Shown here: positions 8,526-15,086 of the stretch, piece by piece
Layout of the letters: each line of letters opens with the position of its first letter
Position numbering within the stretch: position 1 is the stretch's first letter
Source of the DNA: Acetobacter sp. UBA5411
GTDB taxonomy: Bacteria > Pseudomonadota > Alphaproteobacteria > Acetobacterales > Acetobacteraceae
Direction of reading: 5' to 3'
Assembly (NCBI RefSeq): GCF_002409645.1
Contig: NZ_DHNR01000019.1
Coordinates: 196,525-228,808 of the forward strand
DNA: 32,284 bases
Notes under the pieces: generated by a model
What the model saw: the letters and a program-made list of their open reading frames with translations, nothing else
What the model was told of the DNA's origin: nothing
The model's database searches: none
Translations under genes and position numbers: made by a program

Positions 8526-8966
8526 ATGATCATCCGGCGTATAGGCACGTCTCTGACGCTTACCTCTCTGATGCTGGTCTCCCTGACAGCCTGTTCAGGT
8601 CCAACAAAGGAGCAGCGTCGCCAGCTCGATGCTCTGGTGGGCAAGACGGAAGTAGACGTCGTGCGTGCCTTTGGCGTGCCGACACGGACCTTTATGGCCA
8701 ATAACCACCTATTCCTCGCCTACATAGACAACCAGACCGAGTACTATCCCGGCAGCATGGGCTGGGGTTGGGGCTGGGGCGGTCCAGGTTGGGGCGGTGG
8801 CTGGGGTGGTTGGGGCGGCATGGGAGGCTGGGGTGGAATGGGCGGTTGGGGCTGGGGCATGGATGGTGGCTTCCCTCCAAGCTATTACAACTCCGTCTGC
8901 CAGACCACGTTCGAGCTGTCTGACGGACTGGTTCGTGGATGGACCATGCGGGGCGATGGTTGCTGA
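8526..8966 (+). CDS. Gly/Trp-rich lipoprotein with BamE/SmpA-like N-terminal part
   Basis: Starting at ATG 8526 (GGGGAA ribosome site seven bases upstream) gives 146 residues. A lipoprotein signal leads to the lipobox LTAC, with Cys23 as the lipidated residue. Residues about 30-70 (LDALVGKTEVDVVRAFGVPT and following) resemble the helix-turn of BamE/SmpA-fold proteins, where a 'GxTxxxVxxxxGxP' pattern is common. This is a pattern-level resemblance. Residues 76-115 are almost entirely Gly and Trp with a few Met and Pro, including nine Trp. The rest (CQTTFELSDGLVRGWTMRGDGC) has Cys125 and Cys146 and resembles the final strands of the same fold. The Gly/Trp stretch would then be an insertion in a loop. 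It probably sits in the outer membrane facing the periplasm; function unknown. Confidence 0.8.
   Translation: MIIRRIGTSLTLTSLMLVSLTACSGPTKEQRRQLDALVGKTEVDVVRAFGVPTRTFMANNHLFLAYIDNQTEYYPGSMGWGWGWGGPGWGGGWGGWGGMGGWGGMGGWGWGMDGGFPPSYYNSVCQTTFELSDGLVRGWTMRGDGC
8751..8870 (+). repeat. Coding low-complexity Gly/Trp tract
   Basis: Within the lipoprotein gene the DNA is an irregular run of ggctgggg, ggttgggg and ggcatgggg units encoding GW, GGW and GGM repeats. Units vary in length and third bases, so it is not a perfect tandem repeat. It is G-rich on the plus strand, with runs of four G that could form G-quadruplexes. It could vary in length between strains. Confidence 0.7.
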
Positions 8967-8993
8967 TTGTCTCCACTTTCCAGAGACTTGAAA

Positions 8994-9012
8994 AAAGGAG
9001 TAAGTCTCCTTT
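8994..9012. terminator. Short symmetrical hairpin after lipoprotein gene
   Basis: AAAGGAG (8994-9000) and CTCCTTT (9006-9012) pair around a 5-base loop 27 bases after the lipoprotein stop, preceded by a run of A. The T stretch is short, so termination on the plus strand is only moderately likely. A second inverted pair, GTCTC/GAGAC, lies just upstream. Confidence 0.45.
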
Positions 9013-9121
9013 GCGGTCTGGCGAGGGATTTACAGATACGAAACCCGGACCCCATAGAGAGTAACAGGATAGCCACCCGCCGAGGGCGGGGGCGTGGGAT
9101 TTGGAACGGGGATATATCAGG

Positions 9122-9883
9122 ATGCGGCCAGAGCGGGCAGTGCAGTGGGGCGCAGCAGGCGCTGCTATGGTGATGGCGCTGTCCGTCGGAGGATGCCAGA
9201 GCAAGGCACGACAGGATTCCTACAAACAGGTAGGCAGCGTCTGTTCCTTCATGGCTCCAACCGTCTCGGGCACCAGAAACTATACCCCGGCCAGCGAGAA
9301 AGAAGCGCCTGACAGCCGGATTGCCTACGCAGATCCGGAAACGCCGATTTACTGTGACCGCCCCATTTCGGAATCAGTATCAGCGGCGATTGAACTGGCG
9401 AATTATGCTCAGGCGCTACATGTTTCAGGCTATTTCGCTGTTCTGCAGCAAAAAGGCCCTTACACGGTCTTTGCCATCCCCAATGAGCCGCTGGCGAAAT
9501 ACTCCGCGCAGTTCCAGAACGGATTGCTTGATCCGGCCAATCGGGCCTCATTGAAAGCGCTGATTTCCTATACAATCGTTCCGGGTAAATGGCCTGTAAA
9601 GAAGATCAAGGATCTTCTTGCCAAGTCGTCTACGCATGCCTTCAGTCTGAATACGCTTGCTGGAATTCCGCTGACCTTTTCGCTCGACCCGGCAACTGGA
9701 CAGCCTTTGGTCAGCAATGCAGCGGGTGCCAGTAATCATCTGTGGGTGACGGGCGTGCCCCAGTCCAATGGTGTCCTGTATTTTACACAGTCGACGCTGG
9801 CGCCTGTCTTTCCGCCTCAGCCTGTCGTGAATCCTGCTGCTCCCAAGGGCATTGTGGCGGCACCCTTGCCCGCGACACACTGA
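9122..9883 (+). CDS. Fasciclin (FAS1)-domain lipoprotein
   Basis: The ATG at 9122 gives 253 residues. A TTG 21 bases upstream is in frame but unlikely. The N-terminus is a lipoprotein signal with lipobox VGGC, Cys25 lipidated. Residues roughly 85-230 form one FAS1 domain, with the H1 box visible as GPYTVFAIPNEPLAKY and a following LKALISYTIVPGKW. The later part has the usual GVLYFTQSTLAPVFPP ending. FAS1 domains are secreted or surface adhesion and protein-interaction modules; no enzymatic role is implied. A Pro/Ala tail closes the protein. It follows the Gly/Trp lipoprotein by 155 bases on the same strand, with a hairpin in between, so the two are probably separate units. Confidence 0.85.
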   Translation: MRPERAVQWGAAGAAMVMALSVGGCQSKARQDSYKQVGSVCSFMAPTVSGTRNYTPASEKEAPDSRIAYADPETPIYCDRPISESVSAAIELANYAQALHVSGYFAVLQQKGPYTVFAIPNEPLAKYSAQFQNGLLDPANRASLKALISYTIVPGKWPVKKIKDLLAKSSTHAFSLNTLAGIPLTFSLDPATGQPLVSNAAGASNHLWVTGVPQSNGVLYFTQSTLAPVFPPQPVVNPAAPKGIVAAPLPATH

Positions 9884-9900
9884 TTTCAGTTGCAGACTGG

Positions 9901-9955
9901 TCCGACGTGACGTGAAAACGACACGTCGGATTGAAACCATCAGTGAATGGTTTCA
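9901..9955 (+). terminator. Two tandem perfect hairpins after the FAS1 gene
   Basis: Hairpin one pairs TCCGACGTG (9901-9909) with CACGTCGGA (9922-9930) across a 12-base loop. Hairpin two pairs TGAAACCAT (9932-9940) with ATGGTTTCA (9947-9955) across a 6-base loop. Both have 9-bp perfect stems and are one base apart, beginning 17 bases after the stop. There is no T-run. They may act as a Rho-assisted end or a 3' stabiliser. Confidence 0.5.
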
Positions 9956-10295
9956 GACAGGGTGTCTTTCTATCCCGATCAGAACGCAGTCTCTACTCGA
10001 CTGGTGCGAAGGTCATCTCTGGCTGTGCCTAGGCCTGCTTCCGAGAGGCTTTTGCTGAAGTGTTTTTGAATACCGCATGAAATCGGCTTTGCTGAAAATA
10101 CAAAAAATATTTTTTAGTATCAGACTGTTGTCTTGATATCTTTGCTTTGTTTCTGAGGTGGATATCGAGATATTTCCAGCGCTCTGATCTGTTCGACGAA
10201 GCGATTGGTGACCGGGAAAAGGTTCCAGCAATACACAGAAGCCATCCAAATGATGCAATCGACATCATCCGGATGTGGCTTCTGATACCTGTTGA
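9956..10295. other. Intergenic region between FAS1 gene and alaS, no gene recognised
   Basis: These 340 bases separate the converging FAS1 and alaS genes. The centre (about 10085-10150) is strikingly AT-rich, with A- and T-runs (AAAAAATATTTTTTAGTAT). It has no convincing coding frame, tRNA or known RNA. Short minus-strand open frames here lack ribosome sites and sensible composition. It may contain the alaS transcript end, although no clear hairpin with a T-run was found on the minus strand. Confidence 0.5.
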
Positions 10296-12953
10296 TCAGG
10301 CGTTTACGGCGGCCTCAATCCCGGCACGAACAGCATTGAGCGCCGCGTCAGCTGCGCCGACATCCGGACCGCCTGCCTGCGCCATATCACGACGACCGCC
10401 GCCGCCTTTCCCACCGAGGGCCGCACTGGCAGCCTTGACGAGGGACACGGCATCAATCCCCTCCGGCAGCGCAGGATTGACGGCCACCACGACGCTGGCT
10501 TTCCCGTCTGCTGTCGAGACAAGAGCCACGACGCCTTCGCCAATCTGTTTGCCGATTGTGTCAGCCAGCCCTTTCAGCTCCTTGGCTGGGGTTTCGCCGA
10601 CATTGCGACCGGCAAAAGAAATGCCCGCGATCTTTTCCACTTTGGTCGCATCGCTGCCACCAGCTGCCAGCTTGCGCTGGAGATCGGAGATTTTTCGCTC
10701 CATGATCTTGCGCTCTTCCAGCAGTGTCGCAAGGCGTTCTGGCGCTTCTGCCACGGTCACTTTCAGCATCGCAGCGATTTGGGAGAGGCGCTCTTCATTG
10801 GCCACAGCCACGGCTTCTGCTGCGGAACCGGCCACAGCCTCGATCCGTCGAACACCTGCCGAAACGCCAGATTCCGACGAGATCCGGAACAGGCCGATGT
10901 CACCGGTGCGGCTGACATGTGTGCCGCCACATAGTTCCACGGACCACGCAGGCTTGCTGCCGTCCGCATCCTTGCCGCCCATGGAGACGACGCGCACTTC
11001 ATCGCCATATTTCTCACCGAACAGAGCCATCGCACCTTCAGCCGAGGCTTCATCCGGCGTCATAATACGGGTTGTGACAGCCGTGTTTTCCCGAATGCGG
11101 GCATTCACTTCAGCCTCAATCTCGTTCAGCTCTTCCTTGGTGATCGGGCGAGGCTGGCTGACATCGAAACGTAGGCGGTCCGGCGTATTGAGGCTGCCTT
11201 TCTGCATGACATGATCGCCCAGACGACGACGTAATGCTTCATGCAGGAGATGGGTCGCAGAATGATGCGCGCGAATGGCGGAACGACGGGTGTGATCCAC
11301 CTTTGCCGTGACTGCCATGCCCGTTTTCAGAGTGCCTTCTGTCACGGTGCCATAATGCACCAGAAGATCGCCGAGCTTTTTCTGGGTGTCGGAGATGGCC
11401 ACCTTAACACCCGGTGCTTCGATCTCACCGGTGTCGCCAACCTGTCCGCCGCTCTCGCCATAGAAAGGTGTCTGGTTGAGAAGGATGGCGACTTCAGTGC
11501 CCGGTCCAGCAGATTCAACACTGACGCCACCCGCGGCAATAAGCTGGACTTCTGCCTGAGCTGTTTCAGTGCTGTAGCCAAGAAATTCGGTCGCGCCGAA
11601 CTTGTCGCGTGCCTCAAACCAGACAGTCTCGACGGCTGTATCACCGGAACCGGACCATGCTGCACGGGCGCGATCCCGCTGCACTTTCATGGCGGCTTCA
11701 AAGCCCGGGACGTCCACCAGATGACCGCTTGAGCGCAGGGCGTCTTGCGTCAGATCAAGTGGGAAACCAAACGTATCATACAGCTTGAAGGCAACATCGC
11801 CCGGCAGGGCACCGCCAGCTGGCAGTTTATCGGTTTCTTCCGTCAAAAGCGAAAGGCCACGTCCAAGCATCGCCTTGAAGCGCTCTTCTTCACCGCGCAT
11901 CGTCTCGCGGATCAGGGATTCCGTCTGTCCGAGCTCTGGATAGGCCGCCCCCATCTGCTGGATGAGGGCAGGAAGCAGCTTGTAGAAGACAGGCTCCGAC
12001 GTGCCCATCATGTGTAGATGGCGCATGGCGCGACGCATGATGCGACGCAGCACATAACCGCGGCCGTCCTTGGAAGGCAGGATGCCATCCGCGATCAGGA
12101 ACGCCGAGGAGCGCAGATGATCGGCCACAATGCGGTGGCTCGCCTTGAACTGGCCGTCAGCAGCCTGGGCCGTCACCTCTGCGGAAGCCTCGATCAGGGC
12201 TCGGAATGTGTCGGTGTCGTAGTTATCGCGCTTGCCCTGCATGATGGCGGCAAAGCGCTCAAGTCCCATGCCGGTATCAATCGAGGGACGGGGAAGCGGC
12301 GTGCGCGTGCCCGGTGGGTCCTCGAAGAATTGCATGAACACGAGATTCCAGATCTCGACAAAACGATCTCCGTCTTCGTCGGGAGAACCCGGAGGGCCGC
12401 CGAACACGTCGGGACCGTGATCGTAGAAGATTTCCGAGCAGGGGCCGCACGGTCCGATATCGCCCATACGCCAGAAATTGTCCGAGGTCGGTATGCGGAT
12501 GATGCGTTCATCTGTGAGACCGGCAATCTTGCGCCACAGGCCTGCTGCCTCCTCGTCTTCCGAGTAGACGGTGACGAGGAGTTTCTCTTTCGGAAGACCG
12601 AAGTCTTTCGTGATAAGATTCCAGGCCAGCTCAATCGCGCGGGGCTTGAAGTAATCCCCGAAAGAGAAATTACCCATCATCTCGAAGAAGGTGTGATGCC
12701 GGGCTGTATAGCCGACATTGTCGAGGTCGTTATGCTTGCCTCCGGCCCTTACAACCTTCTGTGCCGTTGTGGCGCGGGAGTAGGGGCGTGTCTCCTGACC
12801 TGTAAAGACGTTCTTGAACTGCACCATTCCAGCGTTGGTGAACAGCAGCGTCGGGTCATTACTGGGAACCAGTGATGACGAGGGGACGATCTGGTGGTCG
12901 TTGGACGCAAAATAATCCAGAAAAGCGGAGCGGATTTCATTCGTTGTTGGCAT
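10296..12953 (-). CDS. alaS: Alanyl-tRNA synthetase
   Basis: AlaRS charges tRNA-Ala and edits mis-attached serine and glycine. The ATG at 12953 gives 885 residues, close to the family norm of about 875. An upstream in-frame start at 12995 would add 14 unusual residues (Arg/His-rich) and is rejected. The N-terminus (EIRSAFLDYFASNDHQIVPS, then LLFTNAGMVQFKNVFTGQE) is the classical class II catalytic domain. The editing domain shows its zinc motif as HHSATH near residue 563 and CGGTH near 674. A C-terminal coiled coil and the Gly-rich KGGGGRRDMAQAGG stretch of the C-Ala domain follow. All key blocks are present. gtrA lies 118 bases upstream on the same strand. Confidence 0.97.
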   Translation of the reverse strand: MPTTNEIRSAFLDYFASNDHQIVPSSSLVPSNDPTLLFTNAGMVQFKNVFTGQETRPYSRATTAQKVVRAGGKHNDLDNVGYTARHHTFFEMMGNFSFGDYFKPRAIELAWNLITKDFGLPKEKLLVTVYSEDEEAAGLWRKIAGLTDERIIRIPTSDNFWRMGDIGPCGPCSEIFYDHGPDVFGGPPGSPDEDGDRFVEIWNLVFMQFFEDPPGTRTPLPRPSIDTGMGLERFAAIMQGKRDNYDTDTFRALIEASAEVTAQAADGQFKASHRIVADHLRSSAFLIADGILPSKDGRGYVLRRIMRRAMRHLHMMGTSEPVFYKLLPALIQQMGAAYPELGQTESLIRETMRGEEERFKAMLGRGLSLLTEETDKLPAGGALPGDVAFKLYDTFGFPLDLTQDALRSSGHLVDVPGFEAAMKVQRDRARAAWSGSGDTAVETVWFEARDKFGATEFLGYSTETAQAEVQLIAAGGVSVESAGPGTEVAILLNQTPFYGESGGQVGDTGEIEAPGVKVAISDTQKKLGDLLVHYGTVTEGTLKTGMAVTAKVDHTRRSAIRAHHSATHLLHEALRRRLGDHVMQKGSLNTPDRLRFDVSQPRPITKEELNEIEAEVNARIRENTAVTTRIMTPDEASAEGAMALFGEKYGDEVRVVSMGGKDADGSKPAWSVELCGGTHVSRTGDIGLFRISSESGVSAGVRRIEAVAGSAAEAVAVANEERLSQIAAMLKVTVAEAPERLATLLEERKIMERKISDLQRKLAAGGSDATKVEKIAGISFAGRNVGETPAKELKGLADTIGKQIGEGVVALVSTADGKASVVVAVNPALPEGIDAVSLVKAASAALGGKGGGGRRDMAQAGGPDVGAADAALNAVRAGIEAAVNA

Positions 12954-13071
12954 GGTGCGGAAAAGCGTCCTGTGGCGGCGGCTGCCGTCTGTCATTCACG
13001 AATAGACGGTGAGCAAGTTCATTGTCTGGTTGGGAAACTGTAGCGCAGACGTGGCGGGCAGGGAAAGATGG

Positions 13072-13581
13072 CTAGGGATGACGACCGGATGATGGCGTCT
13101 CATCCTCCAAAGGCTGTGGGAGTTCTGCATCAGCCATGCCGGCTGAAATTTCTGCGAGATCCATCACCGACTTTGGAGCCCGTTCGCGGAACACGAGTCT
13201 TTCACTTAGTTTGAAATTGGCCGTCATCCCAGCAAGCGCGCCTGCAGCGAGCGCCACAACGGGATGGTGCACGCAAAAGGGTGACAGAAAGAAAAGTGCA
13301 TAAACCGTGCCGCGATTCAGCAGAAAGCCAAAGCTGTTGGCCGAGAGAAAACGCAGCCACTGAAGAACGGGATGATCGTGACGCCCGACGTCTCCGAAAG
13401 TCCAGAAGCGATTGATAGCCCAGTTAAGACTGGCGGCTACAAAATAGGCTGCAAGGGTGGCTGCATTGAGCCCGATGATATCCCGCAGCCCGTAAACGGT
13501 GCCTGTATCCCAGAGAAACCCGAGACTGCCGACTACTGCGAATCTAAAAAGACGCAGGAATGAGGACTTTCGGTCAGCCAT
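13072..13581 (-). CDS. GtrA-family membrane protein
   Basis: The ATG at 13581 is preceded by AGGAAC six bases away and gives 169 residues. Four hydrophobic segments are visible, at about residues 11-29, 36-52, 75-95 and 104-122. GtrA-family signatures include LFRFAVVGSLGFLWDTG near the start and FTFGD-like and NFKLSERLVF motifs (here NRFWTFGD and NFKLSERLVFRE). GtrA proteins are small membrane proteins linked to polyprenyl-phosphate sugar flipping in O-antigen, arabinogalactan or teichoic acid glycosylation. No glycosyltransferase partner is adjacent, so the substrate is unknown. The C-terminal 40 residues are soluble and acidic. alaS lies downstream. Confidence 0.85.
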   Translation of the reverse strand: MADRKSSFLRLFRFAVVGSLGFLWDTGTVYGLRDIIGLNAATLAAYFVAASLNWAINRFWTFGDVGRHDHPVLQWLRFLSANSFGFLLNRGTVYALFFLSPFCVHHPVVALAAGALAGMTANFKLSERLVFRERAPKSVMDLAEISAGMADAELPQPLEDETPSSGRHP

Positions 13582-13609
13582 AAATTGTTCCTGAGTACAA
13601 ATAAGACAC

Positions 13610-13639
13610 AAAAAAAAGGGTGCCTCGAAAGGCACCCTT
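13610..13639 (-). terminator. Intrinsic terminator of the ompA-like gene
   Basis: Read on the minus strand, AAGGGTGCC pairs with GGCACCCTT around the loop TTTCGA, followed by a run of T (the complement of the A-run 13610-13617). It lies 35 bases past the ompA-like stop and upstream of the gtrA start at 13581, so the two genes are separate units. This is the most textbook terminator in the window. Confidence 0.92.
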
Positions 13640-13673
13640 CTTCGTAGCGTTTCCTGAAAGATCCGGAAATGGA

Positions 13674-14801
13674 TCAGTGCAGGATGATTTCCACGCGACG
13701 GTTCTGAGGCTCACGAGTGTTCGGGCCTGTCGGAACCAGCGGGTGGGCTTCGCCGTAACCATGGATGTCGATAGCCGAAGCCGGCACACCGTCACGGATC
13801 AGCTCAGCTTTGACGCTGTCTGCACGACGGATCGAGAGACCCATGTTGTACTTCGCACCAGCAGCGCCACCACGAGCCGACGAGTTATCGGTGTAGCCGT
13901 TAACTTCGATGCGGGTCGTCTGAACGTGCGTGGAAGCCTGAGCTGCCTCTGCAACGATCTGGCGAGCGCGAGCCGTCAGGTTGGCCTTATCCCAGTCAAA
14001 GAAGACGAGGTAGGTACGAGCTGCCTGCGGAGCAGGGGGAGCAACGTAAGGCTGAGCCGGCGGCGGCGGGGGAGCCGTGTCGAATGCATAACGCAGACCG
14101 ACGATGAACTGGTGGTTGAAGCGATGATCGAAGCCAGTGTTACCACTGCCGATCTTCGCGCCGCCAGGAGCATACGCTGTGGTCTTGAACGCACCGTCAG
14201 AGTAGGTCTGACCGATCATGCGGTATTCGGTTGTAACCTGCAGACCCGGAACACCCGTGTCGTAAGCCGCACCAACGATACCCTGATACGCGAAGCTGCC
14301 GTTCGTTCCGCCCAGACGCGAGCGTGAGCCGTTGGCGAAGTTCGAGTCAGTCGGGTTGTAGTGCTGCCACAGGTAACCGGCACCAACACCGACGAACGGT
14401 GTGACAGGTGCATCGATACCGAACTGCTTCAGGTCGATGTCATACAGGACGTTGACAAGGCCACCATAGGACTGGTCGCTGCCACGCGTCTTGTTGTTGG
14501 CGACACCAGCACCGTTGCGGTGGTTGATTTCGGAGTAGTTGTAAACACCCTCGACCTCAACGCGCAGACCGTTGCCGAAGCCCCAGCCGAATGCACCAAA
14601 ACCGGTAAAGCCGTTCTGGTGACGGTACTTGGAGCTGACCGTGCTCTGTGAACCCGGATCCCATGTGCTGGCATGCTGGGTCTGTGTCAGATCATAACCA
14701 CCGCCGACGTTGACGTACGGTCCGGTGATTGTTGTTGCGGAAGCAGCGACCGGCGCTGCTGCCATCAGTGTTGTTGCGAGTAACGCACTGCGGAGACGCA
14801 T
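13674..14801 (-). CDS. OmpA-family outer-membrane protein
   Basis: Starting at ATG 14801 (ribosome site GAGGA eight bases upstream) gives 375 residues. A signal peptide ends near AASA (residue 22). Residues about 25-240 form an outer-membrane beta-barrel with alternating hydrophobic strands (GPYVNVGGGYDL, GFGAFGWGFGNGLRVEVEG and others). A Pro-rich linker (APPPPPAQPYVAPPAPQ) at about 240-258 leads to a C-terminal OmpA peptidoglycan-binding domain, with GYTDNSSARGG, SIRRADSVKAEL and NRRVEIIL. It anchors the outer membrane to the cell wall and may form a small pore. The protein is probably abundant: the terminator is strong and the upstream region is rich in possible RNA structure. Homologues in acetic acid bacteria are usually annotated as OmpA-family porins. 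Confidence 0.93.
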   Translation of the reverse strand: MRLRSALLATTLMAAAPVAASATTITGPYVNVGGGYDLTQTQHASTWDPGSQSTVSSKYRHQNGFTGFGAFGWGFGNGLRVEVEGVYNYSEINHRNGAGVANNKTRGSDQSYGGLVNVLYDIDLKQFGIDAPVTPFVGVGAGYLWQHYNPTDSNFANGSRSRLGGTNGSFAYQGIVGAAYDTGVPGLQVTTEYRMIGQTYSDGAFKTTAYAPGGAKIGSGNTGFDHRFNHQFIVGLRYAFDTAPPPPPAQPYVAPPAPQAARTYLVFFDWDKANLTARARQIVAEAAQASTHVQTTRIEVNGYTDNSSARGGAAGAKYNMGLSIRRADSVKAELIRDGVPASAIDIHGYGEAHPLVPTGPNTREPQNRRVEIILH

Positions 14802-14833
14802 TTTTTCGTCCTCATTTATCAACTGTTTGGGCT

Positions 14834-15063
14834 GGACCGATGAAGTGCGGTCCCTTGCCCCTACAGGCTGTCTAAAAGCCCTATAAAACGATGGGTTCCG
14901 TGAATGGAACCCACCTGATGAGGCTTTCGCCTATTACACGCCATAAGCGTGATTTATATGCAACAGTTCATGTTTGGGACATGAACTCTGTATTGTTGCA
15001 AATGGGGTATGACCTCTCGTTTTTCTCCGGCCCGGACGTCTGTACATGGCCGGTTAATGAGAG
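14834..15063. other. Cluster of inverted repeats between aroKB and the ompA-like gene
   Basis: Six inverted pairs lie in 230 bases: GGACCG/CGGTCC (14834-14853), TGGGTTCC/GGAACCCA (14892-14913), AGGC/GCCT (14920-14931), CACG/CGTG (14937-14951), AGTTCATGT/ACATGAACT (14965-14987, inside an outer TGCAACA/TGTTGCA pair spanning 14959-15000) and CCGGCC/GGCCGG (15027-15053) inside CTCTC/GAGAG (15014-15063). On the minus strand these occupy the aroKB 3' region and the ompA leader. They may include the aroKB transcript end, a structured 5' leader, a small RNA or an operator. No protein-coding frame is convincing here. Confidence 0.5.
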
Positions 15064-15086
15064 TTTTGTAACGACCTATGTGGCTT

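Noticed and set aside
10013..10268. Short minus-strand frames in the AT-rich gap after alaS
   Set aside because: There is no ribosome site and no sensible composition, and two overlapping frames are equally open, which suggests chance.
10147..11214. Plus-strand open frame of 355 codons opposite alaS
   Set aside because: It is Ser/Ala/Thr-rich low-complexity, antisense to the well-conserved C-terminal half of alaS, and starts in the AT-rich gap without a ribosome site.
12018..12875. Plus-strand open frame of 285 codons opposite alaS
   Set aside because: It is antisense to the conserved catalytic domain of alaS, and its composition and residue order show no domain.
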